Assembly: GCF_037893015.1 (NCBI RefSeq) | Contig: NC_133658.1 | Location: 254,267,826 to 254,331,825, forward strand | Origin: Macrotis lagotis | Lineage: Eukaryota; Chordata; Mammalia; Peramelemorphia; Peramelidae | Direction of reading: 5' to 3' | DNA length: 64,000 nt | Shown: piece by piece, positions 32,531 through 43,295 of the stretch | How the letters are laid out: each line of letters opens with the position of its first letter | Numbering within the stretch: position 1 is the first letter of the stretch | The notes under the pieces: model-generated | Database searches by the model: none | What the model was told of the DNA's origin: nothing | Seen by the model: the letters and a program-made list of their open reading frames with translations, nothing else | Made by a program: the position numbers and the translations under genes

Positions 32531-34609
32531 CTTCCATTCACTAAAGCCATTTACTGCAGGTTCACATGAAAGAATGGCATCAGTATATACATAACAAGCT
32601 CTCTGAAGTCAAGGACTTTTCTCCACAAGTGTGCAGTTTATTATTTAAGTATCATAAAGGAGGGAGACAAAATGACTTCTAAACTAAAATGAGGTTTGGA
32701 TTTCTTAGGACTATGAATTTCTTAGGACTAACTCCTAAAAGTTAGGGAAAACTATTTTGTAAGAATGGTTTTGGTTTTGGGATACTCTGATCTCTCTGCT
32801 AGGGGAAGATTTCCTTCTGTAGTATAAAGAGTCAGTGCACAAACCCATCAAGTTTTCTCCTTGAGAAAAGATTATTTCCTATGACAAGAGTCACACCTCT
32901 CTGGCTATGAATTTGGAATCATGTGGCACTGTCAGCTCTGATGTGTAATTCCGGAAGCTTACAGAAAAGACTTTTAACCTCTGGACAAAACAAAAACAAC
33001 CAAAAAAACCCCCCAAAACCTATAAAAGCATTCAAGGATACTGATTGTCTTATTTAATATTCTTAATTAACAAAATACCCATTTCCTTTTCTTTTTGCCA
33101 TTGATCCATGTTGTCTTATCCCTTCCACAGGACTCTATATTCCTTGCACATGCTTGAGATTTTTACTACCTTTGGAAAAGCAATCTTCATAGATAAAATG
33201 AAGAACAAGCACTTGAAAGCCAATAAGATGTAAAACTTCAGGTGAGAAAATACTATATGTAGCCTACTTATTTCAGTTAATATTCTCCTGTATATTAAAA
33301 CTATATGTTAGCATGAGATTTCATGCATGGGTTACTGATCAGGCAGTCAAGAAAACTCAATCTCTAACTTCTTGTTGGCTTGAGAAGCATAAGAAAAAAA
33401 AGTAATGAACATTTACAAATAGCACACCTTGAAACCAAGAATATCCAATAGGTGTCCTTATATTGACAGACAGTTTCACTCCAGAATGAGAAAATGAAAA
33501 ATAAACTTTGGATAGGCCTCAGTAACAGTAGGGAATAGAATAACCCTATGAAAAGCATAGTCAAGTTCCATCTTCTCATTTTCCCCCAGTGCTTTGAGTT
33601 CTTCAGGCTGTGGTACTGGAAACTTTAACCATTTTCCTTTGGGATGGGTGTTCTCAGCACTCCTTTTCCTTCAAAAGGCTCAGGAGCTCTGCCCTAGAAA
33701 AATGAATGGAAGTGCTGGGGTTTAATTTTTCATCAAAGTGCATGCTTTCTCCATTTTCCCTTCTCCTCCTCCCTCCCACTAATGGCACTTTCTTCAGCGG
33801 TGAGTTCCAGTAGGATGTTTTCATTATTCCTTTCTTTCTTTTTTTTTCAGCAGGCAAAAAGTATATGGTTGATACATGCTTAGGGTCAAACAAAATGATC
33901 TTTTGGGGGGGGGAAAGAAGGGAAGACTGTCCCTTCTGATGTTTACAGAGAAAGGTGGCGAGCTCCTTAATCAAGAAAGTCAGCTTTATGCCAATACATT
34001 GTTCGTCATGTTGAATCCAGGCCTTGAGATGAATAGTAAAGGAAACAGAAGGTGGTAGGTAGGGGCAGTAGAAGGGTCCAAGAGGCCAGTTACGGAAGCA
34101 TTCAATAAATGTTGTCTTGCTAATCACTTCTTCTACGTCTGATTTTTGGCAGGAAATCCAGAAAATTCCTTCCTGATAATTTCATTAACTACAAAATAAG
34201 AGAGAGAGAAAGAGAGAGTAGGGGGGAATGAGAGGATACAGATACAATGGATCAGATTACTTCTATAATTTAAAACAGTACCTTGAAGTTTCTACATTTT
34301 TAAAAATGTTTTTCCCCCCTTAAAGTAACATATTTGACATTATTTCAACATAGACCTCCTCCTGGTAGTGGCTCTTCTTGTCTGATAATGTTAATAGAGC
34401 CTCAATTACTTCATTAGTGGGTTAATGTAAATGCTAACAATGATGCCAGATGTTCTTTGAGGAACTGAACTGACTCTGACCACATGGCATATTTTAAATA
34501 AGCTAAGTTTCCTCTAGTTATATCTCTCCCTCTATCTTTTACATATTATTACTTTCCTACCAACTGTCATTCCCACATAAATACTAAATAAAGAAGGCAG
34601 TCAACATTT
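32531..34609. other. repeat-poor block with long ATG-less frame
   Basis: No transposon recognised. 'atttcttaggacta' is tandemly repeated at 32701-32731. A minus-strand frame stays open at 33654-34127, but its first ATG leaves only 56 codons. On the plus strand a T-rich run ending 'tttcag' at 33837-33850 resembles a splice acceptor, followed by a frame at 33876-34058. A G9 run sits at 33905-33913 inside both frames. None of this amounts to a gene. Confidence 0.4.
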
Positions 34610-34855
34610 TGTTGTTGTCATTTTCATTCTGACTCTTTGTGACCCCATTTGGAGTTTTCTTGCCAAAGATACTGAAATGTTTTGCCATTTGCTCCTCCAG
34701 GTTATTTTACAGATGAGGAACTGAGACAAACAGAACCCTGCGACTTGCCCAGTATCACACAACTAATAAGTGTCCAAGGTCAGATTTGAACTCTGAAAGA
34801 GGAGTCTTCTGAAGTTGGGGCCCAGTGTTCTCTTCACCACCTAACCTAGTTATTC
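34610..34855 (-). mobile_element. Mar1-type SINE with TSD
   Basis: RTE-like tail 'attctgactctttgtgaccc', 'ttcttgccaaagatactgaa', 'tattttacagatgaggaact', then a worn head near 34840. Flanked by 'cagtcaacattt' (34598-34609) and 'cagtcatcattt' (34856-34867), 11 of 12 matching. Confidence 0.85.
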
Positions 34856-34861
34856 CAGTCA

Positions 34862-34985
34862 TCATTTATTAAGTGCCTAATATTTGATAAGCACTGTGCT
34901 AACCCCTGGGAAATATGTAGAAAAGGCAAAAGACAATCTCTGCCTTTCAAGGAGCTTACAATCTAATAGGAGCCAAGAGTAATTC
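34862..34985 (-). mobile_element. L2 3' end
   Basis: 'tcatttattaagtgcctaat', 'gcactgtgctaacccctggg' and 'tttcaaggagcttacaatct'. Confidence 0.8.
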
Positions 34986-35073
34986 CATTATGATTTTGGC
35001 AGATTATGATAGAACAATTCAATGTGTTAAAGTAAATTTTGATTCCTCTTTTTTTAAAGGGAGGTATTTAAAC

Positions 35074-35284
35074 AGTTCAATAATCCATGAAAATTCCAAA
35101 TGATGACTCATGATGAAAAATAGTATCCACCTTCAGAGAAAGAATTGATGGAGTCTGAAAGCATATTATTTTCCCCTAAAATTGTGTGTGTGTTTGGTCT
35201 GTTTTCTTTTACAGTATCACTAATAGGGAAATATGTTTTGCACGATTGTACTTAAATGCACATATATGTATAACATATATGCAA

Positions 35285-35329
<45 letters not shown>

Positions 35330-35471
35330 CCTATATCAAATTGCTTTCTGTTTCAGGGAAGGAGAAGAGTGGGATGGAGAAAATTTGTTTTAGTTTTAAA
35401 TTTAGCTTAAATTAGTTTTGAAAACTAATATTAAAAAATGTTTTTATTTGCAATTTGAAAAAATTTGGAAA
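35074..35471 (+). mobile_element. 5'-truncated L1 3' end with TSD
   Basis: Starts within the 3'UTR ('aattccaaatgatgactcat', 'cagagaaagaattgatggag'), then 'gggaaatatgttttgcacga', 'aacctatatcaaattgcttt' and the G-rich block. Flanks 35056-35073 (aaagggaggtatttaaac) and 35472-35489 differ at one base of 18. The target reads TTTT/AAA, the usual L1 endonuclease cut. Holds a (TA)n insertion. Confidence 0.9.
35288..35328. repeat. (TA)n microsatellite
   Basis: About 20 TA units within the L1 3'UTR, at the 'gcacatgtataac' position of the family. Confidence 0.95.
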
Positions 35472-35489
35472 AAAGGTAGGTATTTAAAC

Positions 35490-35995
35490 CATTAGAACAA
35501 AATAGAACCCTCATACAGTCTGAGGCTAAAAGGAAGTTAGTTTACAATAAAGATTTCATGGCATTCACAACTCAGGCACTCAAAACATTTCTTAATGAAG
35601 ATTAGTGATGTTTCTCTGGAAAGGATGATATCACAAACAGAGATGAAGTTAAAATTTCCCTGAAAGCTTACCAGGTCCCCACAAAGGTGAGTACTGCAAT
35701 CTTAGGATTTCATTTACACCAAATGGATGTATGATGGATGTTAGGAGCCCTCTATAGAATAACTGTAGCATCCCAGAATGTTGAACCTAAAGAGATCTCA
35801 AGGATCACATTGAAGGACTTGCTTAAAATCACACAAGTAATAAGTGATCCAAAAGGAATGTGAGCTCAGGTCTTCTGATTTCAAATCAGCAGCACACTCT
35901 CTACTTCTCCATAATGCAATTGGAGTGTAGGCTAGAAGACAGTCAAATCACTTAGAAAACTCAACACAAAGAACCCAAATGGGAAAGTCTCTTTC
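35490..35995. other. single-copy with worn MIR
   Basis: 35765-35910 is a degraded minus-strand MIR ('ctaaagagatctcaaggatc', 'gcttaaaatcacacaagtaa', 'gagctcaggtcttctgattt'). No gene. Confidence 0.55.
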
Positions 35996-36011
35996 AAGAA
36001 TCACAATATCA

Positions 36012-36154
36012 GGGGTCGCTAGGTGGCGCAGAGGATAGAGCACTGGCCCTGGAGTCAGGAGTACCTGAGTTCAAATTTGACCTCAGACACTTAATAATTA
36101 CCTAGCTGTGTGGCCTTGGGAAAGCCACTTAACCCCACTGTCTTGAAAAAAAAA
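36012..36154 (+). mobile_element. young WSINE1-like SINE, perfect TSD
   Basis: Head 'ggggtcgctaggtggcgcag', 'gcactggccctggagtcagg', 'cttaataattacctagctgt', 'gtggccttgggaaagccact' and a poly(A) end. Flanked by identical 16-bp copies of 'aagaatcacaatatca' at 35996-36011 and 36155-36170. Retained CpG at 'ggcgcag' and the intact TSD mark it as young. Confidence 0.95.
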
Positions 36155-36177
36155 AAGAATCACAATATCATTTCATT

Positions 36178-36398
36178 ATAAGCAGCTGAATGATGTGGTG
36201 GAAAAACCATTGACTTAGGAGTCAAACACCTGCATTCAAGTCCCAACTCCTACCACTTACCAGCTTTAAGACCTCCCTGTGTCTCAGTTTCTTCTTCTGT
36301 AAAATGGAAGTGATAATCCTCAAATCAATAGAATCAGCAGGAGGGCAACATCTCTATTAATATAGCACTCCACAAATGTTAGCTATTATTATTATGTT
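36178..36398 (+). mobile_element. MIR-type SINE
   Basis: 'gatgtggtggaaaaaccatt', 'ttcaagtcccaactcctacc', 'tctcagtttcttcttctgta' and the ATT-rich end. Confidence 0.85.
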
Positions 36399-36632
36399 TG
36401 TTAGAGGGTGAGTAGGACTATATTGGACCATGATATGTTTATCATTTGGTCCATTACAAATTTCCTTGAAATGAATTCTATTACTATGTGTATATATAAT
36501 ATATATTTTAGAATTTATATATGCATATGCAATATCATATTGATGTTGGAGATATGTTCCAGATTAACAGATAATTCAATATAGACTCAAAAACAAAGTA
36601 TCTCCTTGAGACTAAAAGCTTCTTCAGTTTTC
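36399..36632. other. AT-rich single-copy stretch
   Basis: AT repeats near 36485-36530. Nothing else. Confidence 0.45.
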
Positions 36633-36768
36633 AAAGGATCATAGATCTAAAACTGCAAGTGACCTCAAAGGCTATCTACTCTTCTTCATTTTACAGATAA
36701 AGAAACTGAGTTTTGTGGCAATAGTTTTCCTCTAGGACTCAGATCTTAGTATGGAACTGGAATGTGAA
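36633..36768 (-). mobile_element. MIR-type SINE fragment
   Basis: 'ggatcatagatctaaaactg', 'ctacaagtgacctcaaagg'-like text and 'ttcattttacagataaagaa'. Confidence 0.65.
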
Positions 36769-36784
36769 GTTGTTGCAGCTGTTA

Positions 36785-36890
36785 AACTGTAAGCTTCTTG
36801 AGGGCAGAAACAATGCCTCATTTATTTCTGTATCTCCCCTAGTATCTAGCTGAGGACCTTGCATATCAAATTAACCTTTCTAAGGGTTCA
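36785..36890 (+). mobile_element. L2 3' end fragment
   Basis: 'actgtaagcttcttgagggc', 'agaaacaatgcctcattt' and 'tgtatctcccctagtatcta'. Confidence 0.7.
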
Positions 36891-36904
36891 TTGTAAGAAA
36901 TATA

Positions 36905-37096
36905 TTATTATTCAGTTGTGTCTCTCTGTGACCCTATTTTGGGTTGTTTTTTTTTTGGCAAAGATACTGGAATGGTTTGCCATTTCCTTCTCTAACTCAT
37001 TTTACAAATGAGGAAACTGAAGCAAACAGGGTTAAATGACAATGCCCAGGGTCATGAAGATGAGTCTTTCTATCCACTGGGTCACCTAGCTGTCCT
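36905..37096 (-). mobile_element. Mar1-type SINE
   Basis: 'tcagttgtgtctctctgtga', 'atactggaatggtttgccat', 'aatgaggaaactgaagcaaa' and head 'ggtcacctagctgtcc'. About 50 bp of the core-to-head part is missing. Confidence 0.85.
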
Positions 37097-37164
37097 TGGT
37101 GAGAAAAAAGAAGCAAAATTTTGGTGTTTGGTTTTATGCTTACCCTAAAAGATATTCTTAAATT

Positions 37165-37395
37165 GGTCTAGCACTTTAAAAAATTTCCTAGTGTTTTCAT
37201 ACCTATAATTTAAAATTTTCACATCTATAACTTCATTTGATTCTCAGGAAAACCTACAGGATAGGGAGTACAAGTGTCATTGTCTCCATTTTACAGAAGA
37301 AGAGATTAAGGCTAAGATTAAGATTCAAGAATTTGTGTAACTTATCCAAATATTCATGGAGTGCAGAGCTAGAGAGGAAAGAAAAAGGATTCAAT
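37165..37395 (-). mobile_element. MIR-type SINE
   Basis: 'cttcatttgattctcaggaa', 'tccattttacagaagaagag' and 'gagtgcagagctagagagga'. Contains a local 'taaggctaagattaagatt' stutter. Confidence 0.65.
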
Positions 37396-37419
37396 TCTTC
37401 TTTAAATGTTTTACTGAAA

Positions 37420-38062
37420 TCCCTGTCAGGTATGTGATCAAAAATGAGGTCCCCATCTGCTACACTTGGCCTCATCTAGGATAGTAAAGGATGTCTGGTA
37501 AGGGCCCTGAAATCATTACCTAAAGTAGATAATGGCCAAAGAAGGAAACATCAGTCCACAGCTCCCTCTTTGTGTGCCTTGCTATCTACTGACAAGCTGG
37601 CTAAAATCATTCCAGACGAGAAGGCTGAGGATTTATTATTTTTATTGTTACTTAAAGAGTGATATAGTGAAAGCAAACTGCCAGGAGTAGGTGAGATTTA
37701 TCCTGTTCTGTGTGAAGCCCTTTTAAGCCAGGATTGTGAAGGGCTTCCTGTTTTTTCAACCCAGGAAATGAGTAGGGTAGATCATTAATGGAAACTTTTC
37801 ACAGCCTTAAATTTCTAAAAATAGCAGAGAGGTTAAAAAAAAGTGGGCATTAATAATGTAGAAAAGGGTCATTTCCATCTGATAAACAAGTGGGCACCAG
37901 CTGTAGCAGACAAGATGAGATGGGGAGTTTATCTCTTTGTGAAATCTTTCAAAAACACAGTGCCTTTCTCTTTATTAAGCCCACCTACCTCAAACAAGAT
38001 GAAAGTTGACGTGTTAGTTTACAATATATATTTTATTATATAATGACTGCCTTTAACCAAAC
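37420..38062. other. repeat-poor single-copy block
   Basis: No transposon recognised across about 640 bp of non-simple sequence between old repeats. A candidate for conserved noncoding sequence; no coding frame. Confidence 0.4.
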
Positions 38063-38064
38063 TT

Positions 38065-38252
38065 ATAAGGAAGACTTGACTTCAAATCCAACCTAGTTGA
38101 CCCTGATCAAGTCACTTAATTCTGTTTGACTCAGTTTTCTCATCTGTAAAGTGAGCTGGAGAAGGAAATGGCAAACTATTCCAGTACCTTTGCCAAGAAA
38201 ACCCCAAATGGGATCACAAAGAGTCAGATATAACCAAATAACAACAAAAACT
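38065..38252 (+). mobile_element. Mar1-type SINE, 5'-truncated
   Basis: 'gacttcaaatccaacctagt', 'cagttttctcatctgtaaag', 'ggagaaggaaatggcaaact', 'gccaagaaaaccccaaatgg' and 'cacaaagagtcagatata'. The clearest Mar1-type 3' half in the window. Confidence 0.92.
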
Positions 38253-38527
38253 ATATAATCTTGGGTTATGAGCTTTCATTTTGTCTGCCAGTCCAAAAAC
38301 TTTACAACAGCAGAGAATTAGAGGATTCTTGTTCCTACTATATGTGATTTGTACAACTATATGCACTTAGTGTTTTAATTTTTTTGGAAAAGCAAAATAA
38401 TTCTGCAAGAAGACTGGGTACTGCTTGGAGAACAGAGCATTGTATACATCATACCTTATGGTCCTGGACAAATATCACCAAATATCTATAACATTTAACA
38501 TTCAAGCATCTAATGTCTGAAGATCCT

Positions 38528-38640
38528 TCCCAAAGAGTTGAAAAGAACATCAAAAATCACTTATTTTAATTCCTACCAGAGCAGGAATTCTCTATTCAGT
38601 ATCCCTGCCACATGATCATCTAGCTAACAGAGCTAAGATT
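38528..38640 (-). mobile_element. L3/CR1 fragment (weak)
   Basis: 'gaattctctattcagtatcc' and 'ctgccacatgatcatctagc' follow the CR1 reverse pattern. Confidence 0.5.
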
Positions 38641-38790
38641 TGAACCAGGAAGCCTTGGCTGTACTCCTAATCCTTTCCCTGGGTATACTTAGCCTTGTCT
38701 TTGTGCCTAAGGACTCCCATCTTTGTGGATCCCTCTTCAAAATCAGTTCAGTCTTAGGAGATTTCAAAATTTGCTTTAGAAAATGATACC

Positions 38791-38956
38791 GGGGGTGGCT
38801 AGGTGGGGCAGTGAATAGAGCACTGGCCCTGGAGTCAGGAGTACCTGAGTTCAAATCCAGCCTCAAATACTTAACAATTCCCTAGCTGTATGGCCTTGGG
38901 CAAGCCACTTAATCCCATTGCCTTGCAAAAACTAAAAAAAAAAAAAAAAAAAAAAA
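38791..38956 (+). mobile_element. young WSINE1-like SINE with long poly(A)
   Basis: 'ggtggctaggtggggcagtg', 'agcactggccctggagtcag', 'gagtacctgagttcaaatcc', 'gccttgggcaagccacttaa' and 'ttgccttgcaaaaact', then about 23 A. Flanked by 'aaaatgatacc' at 38780-38790 and 38957-38967. Confidence 0.95.
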
Positions 38957-38967
38957 AAAATGATACC

Positions 38968-41177
38968 AAGTGCTGGACCCAGAATGGACAGTTTTCCCAA
39001 GTAAGTCCAAGTTTCTGATTCAATCATGAAAGTCTGCTCCCTAATTTGAAAAAGCAGAACTAAAAATGCAATAAAAAAGAAGTAAGAGACAGATGAGCAG
39101 GAGGGTGAATTCCAAAGAGGAACAAGACTTCCCTTCTCCTGAGCTTTGGGAAAGATGTGCTGGTACATGTATAACAATCAGCTCCCTGGAAAAATATATA
39201 CACATGATACATTTTTAAAAAGCATAATCTTCATTATTAACATTTTTGCCATCACTTTTTTAAGTATAGTTAATAAAAAAGAAATAAATTTAGCCTTCAT
39301 TTGTAGCATTTGCCAGTGTCTAAGGTATAAAGTCTCACACTGAAAATAAAAAAAAATTGACCTTTAATTTGAAATCCAAGCTTTTTTTTCTCCATACTTA
39401 GCTTTATTGAATTGACAGCTATTTTGTGAGTGGCTATTGTGAACAAAGTTTTCTGAGCTTTGGAAAACTCATGACCTCCGGAAGTAGTGCATTATACTTT
39501 GCAACAGGTCTAATTATAAGGAATTTTATATATTTTTTATATATCCCTACTTAACAATACATGGAATGGGTAAAAAATTCAAAGATTACTAATGCCACAA
39601 CATGATATAAGATCTGAAAGTAGAAATTGGTGATTACTAAAATAATGAACTTATTCCTAGACCATGTTGAATCTTTTTCTTCAGTACTGTTTTGGACTAC
39701 ATATAAATCTATCTTTGAGTTCAACTTGGTCCCCTTAGTTTATCCCCCTTCTGTGACTCAATCACTCTTTAGCTGTCAGAGACAGGAGTATGAGGGAGAG
39801 ACAGCAAAGTGGGAGGGAACCTAGTTTAGGTTCCTGACAGGACAAGGGCTTCTCTTCTTGGTTCCAGGGAAACCCCAAATCTTGATTTCTCAACATGTTG
39901 AGTAAAAAATCTCAAAATAAAGATAGGGGTTTTGGCTGAGAATGAAGATATCTGGGGACTGCCGTTTGTTCCTAGGAAAGCAATTACCAGCTTTTCAGCC
40001 ACCAAAAGCTGTTTTTCCTGGCATCATCACCTGACAGAGTGAGATCAACAATCTGTAGCAAAACAACCCTAAACCAAGTTCAGGAGCACCAGAATCTTTC
40101 CTCTGCCTCTGAATAAACAAAAGAAAAAGTCAGGAACTACATGGATCACCTGAGAAATGGATGGCAACTTTAGAAGGACATTTTTAATTTCATAATTAAA
40201 AAACACATAAAAACAATAGCCCTAAACCATGGTGACTATCACAGCATTATTATATTAATCTAAAGAGATGCCTTTCTTTCCTTTCTTTCTCCAAGTCTCA
40301 TGTAAAACCTAAATGTGTCTATTAGATTTATGCTCTGTGCACAATTTCTATTACATTTTTCTACCAAGATCATCTAATCTTTCTCTATTCACCTGGCCCC
40401 AACATCCCTAACACTGGAGAGAACCATTACAGATGGTGGGAGATTCCCAAGAGTTCCTTTGTTGGCATATTGAGGCTACTCCTCAGTGATGGAACCCAGG
40501 AACTCAGGGACACTGAATGAAGAGGTGGGAAGAGAAGGGAAACTGATACAGGTGGAGTCCAGGGAGTAGGAGTTTGCCTACCTGGCAACTGAATGAGAGT
40601 CTGGCCTAGGAGTGGGGTGGAGAAAGGACATCAAAGGGCAAATGGAAATAACTAGGCCTTACTTAGCCCCCCCCCCCACTTTCCTAGCTAGGTTGTTTCT
40701 AACTTGAATGGTGTCTTACATTTGTAAAAAAATCAAAGCTTTTTTATTTTCTTTTAGAAAAAACTATTTCTCTGAGATAGATCTGCTTTAAAAATAAATA
40801 AATGTGACTATTGTGAAAATTATTTTTCAGTATATATTTTTCTTTTATTTTTTCTTTCAAAGATTTTATTTCAGGGGTGGGACTCATTCAGGGGAGACTT
40901 ATGGATCAATATAATATGTGACCAAAAAAAATTGCAATCAGAGTAGATCAACATACTTGGTAACTAAATTTTCCAGGAAACTTAACATCCATTTGGTAAC
41001 AATAATCTAGAGATAGGGGGAATCTGCAAAACTATCAGGTGAAAAAACTCTATACAATTTCACTACATCTAAAAAACATTATTCCAGCATCACAACATCA
41101 GAATAGGTGTGAGAGAGGTATTCATGGGTCTTTGGTGGCAAAACAGACTGAAGTCAGACTTCCAGATTTCTGTATAT
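38968..41177. other. repeat-poor single-copy block
   Basis: About 2.2 kb without a recognised transposon. Contains a C11 run at 40667-40677. 40380-40660 is GC-richer. Short frames only. Confidence 0.45.
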
Positions 41178-41375
41178 CTACTTTGTCATAGAACTTCAGA
41201 TCTGGAAGCAACAAAATAGGCTATTTTATTTCATGAATAGGAAGGCTTTTCTAACATCTCTTACAAGTTGCATACCTCTAGGGATGAGGAATTCACTAGT
41301 TGTTCCCCACCTCCCTCACCTCGCTGAGGTGACTTTCCATTCATCTATATTTTTCAGCTCTTGGAAAAACAGTCT
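41178..41375 (-). mobile_element. L3/CR1 fragment
   Basis: 'tcatagaacttcagatctgg', 'gcatacctctagggatgagg', 'aattcactagttgttcccca' and 'tcagctcttggaaaaacagt'. Confidence 0.7.
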
Positions 41376-41429
41376 TGACCAGACTATTCCCCTTGTTTGA
41401 GAAATTTTGTGGAATTCCAAGACCTACAG

Positions 41430-41790
41430 CCCCCAAAATAAAAGTACTTCTGTTTAGTGCTGGAAGCCCTTCACAATCTGTCTCCAATTCATCTCTCTAG
41501 AGCAATTCTTTTACACACTCTACCTTCCAATCAAAGTGGCCTGCTTGAAGCTCCAAATTCTCTTTTCCACTTCAGTGACTTTGTAATGGATTTCTAGCAT
41601 ATATGAGAGTACTCTCCCCTCTTCACCTTTGTTTGTTAAAATCTCCAGTTTCATTAAAGTCTAAGCTTAAAGACAGGATTTCTGACTCCCCCTGAAATCA
41701 CCTTACATTGATTTTGTTTTTACTTATTTGTTCAATAATGCAGTAGAATGTAATCTCTTGAGGGCAAGGACCATTTCTTTTGTCTGATTC
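41430..41790 (+). mobile_element. L2 ORF2 end and 3'UTR, copy 1
   Basis: 'gccaagacctacagc'-like start, 'gcccttcacaatctgtctcc', 'gaatgtaatctcttgagggc' and 'aaggaccatttcttttgtct'. Part of a head-to-tail pair with the next copy. Confidence 0.75.
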
Positions 41791-42014
41791 AATTACACTG
41801 GCCTATTTGCTATTCCTCCCATATAATACTCCATCTCCCATCTCCACACTCTTGCACTGATTAGTACTGATACCTGGCATGCTCTCTCTTCTCAACTCTG
41901 ACTCTTAGTTTCCCTGATTTCCTTCAAGACTCAGTTCAAATCCCACCTTATTCAGTTCTTAAAGCTATTAGCACCTTCCCCTCTGAGATTATCTCTTATC
42001 TACTTTAGCTATAC

Positions 42015-42047
<33 letters not shown>

Positions 42048-42176
42048 TGTATTTGTATGTGTGTATGTGTATCAAATTCCCACCATTGGAATATAAACTC
42101 CTAGAAGGCAAGAACTGTTTTTGCCTTTATTTGTATTCCCAATGCTTATCATGGTGTCAGGATTTAATAAATTCTT
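41791..42176 (+). mobile_element. L2 ORF2 end and 3'UTR, copy 2
   Basis: 'ctggcctatttgctattcct', 'ccatctcccatctccacact', 'catgctctctcttctcaact', 'tccttcaagactcagttcaa', 'ctctgagattatctcttatc' and 'gaaggcaagaactgtttttg'. Carries a TA/GT array and is cut by a SINE just before its last bases. Confidence 0.88.
42010..42072. repeat. (TA)n(TG)n microsatellite in L2
   Basis: TA units with TGTA breaks, then GTATGTGT units, at the family's 'ctgtatatatcttgtatgta' position, which is its likely seed. Confidence 0.9.
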
Positions 42177-42307
42177 TTTTTTTTAATTTTTTTAGGAGGC
42201 AATTAGGGTTAAGTGACTTGCCCACAGTCACATTAGAGTTTGAAGCCAGATTTGAACTAAGGTCCTCCTGACTCCAGAGACACTACTGTATCACTTAACT
42301 GTCCTTT
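42177..42307 (-). mobile_element. WSINE1-like SINE, perfect TSD in L2
   Basis: T-rich tail, 'ggaggcaattagggttaagt', 'gacttgcccacagtcacatt', 'ggtcctcctgactccagaga' and a head to 42307. Flanked by identical 15-bp copies of 'atttaataaattctt' at 42162-42176 and 42308-42322, which are the L2 end itself. Confidence 0.93.
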
Positions 42308-42322
42308 ATTTAATAAATTCTT

Positions 42323-42395
42323 GTTGATTCACTCTTTATTTCATCTAGTACTGTGCCCAACACAGAATAAGTGCTTAATAAATGTTGGCTGATTT
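42323..42395 (+). mobile_element. L2 3' end
   Basis: 'ctagtactgtgcccaacaca', 'gaataagtgcttaataaatg' and 'ttggctgattt'. Possibly a further L2 tail placed after the split copy, since the family end appears twice. Confidence 0.7.
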
Positions 42396-42594
42396 GAGAC
42401 GAATTAAATTCACTGTCATTTGCTGATCACTGCAGGTCCCATGGAAGAAAAGGTCAGTTCTTAATCACTTTTATATAGAAACTTCCATTCAGAAGGAGCT
42501 TTCATGTGCACACTGATGAAAAGCATCCTGGGAAGTTGTAAGAGACATCATTCTAGCATGATGGGCTAGATAGCTATAAGAAAGTTTAGAGGTC

Positions 42595-42735
42595 AGTTTG
42601 TCCTATCCTATTATTTTACAGATGAAAGAACTGAGATCCTGAAAAGGAAAAACTATTTGCCTCAAGTCACACAAGTAATAAAGAATGAGATTTGGTACCC
42701 AAGTCTTCAGACTCCCAATCTGGTTTTCTTTCCCC
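42595..42735 (-). mobile_element. MIR-type SINE fragment
   Basis: 'tattattttacagatgaaag', 'caagtcacacaagtaataaa' and 'ttggtacccaagtcttcaga'. Confidence 0.75.
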
Positions 42736-43244
42736 CTGCAGAAAAGGTTGCTTGAAACATACAGCCAGCTTTCAATTTTTCATATTATGCAAGACTTTCT
42801 TATTTGATTTTGGTATGTATAATATAAATTTGCCCTGGAATTTTGAAAATTCTATTTGTGCTTGTATCAGACTAATATTGAAAGGAAGATATATTTGCTC
42901 AGGGTACAAACTATGGCTCACAGGAGGCTGGTATGTATGACCCTGATTTCATGGTATGGAAAATTAGCTCAAAGACAATTGAACAGGTGGGGGGAAAATG
43001 TAGGTGACAACTAAGGATAATTAAGAGTAGTCTTTACATAAAAATAAATAGAAGTCAACTTCAACTTTGTGAGATTTTACAACCTCCTGAAACTTATATT
43101 TCACAAGCATGTTCCTAGTAAGAGGAGTGTGCTAGCAAATACTATCCCCATCTGGACAATTAATAAATCCCAGAGACCCCTGAGTGAAGATCTTTCTTTT
43201 ACTGGAAGATTAACATGAAGACAACAGTTTTATGCATCAATACT

Positions 43245-43295
<51 letters not shown>

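Noticed and set aside
33837..34058. Plus-strand exon after a 'tttcag' acceptor
   Set aside because: The frame is 60 codons with no domain, no donor partner was found, and T-rich acceptor look-alikes are common in AT-rich DNA.
33654..34127. 157-codon open frame on the minus strand, longest in the window
   Set aside because: The frame opens without an ATG, and its first ATG leaves only 56 codons. It crosses a G9 run, has no recognisable domain, and no splice or poly(A) context.
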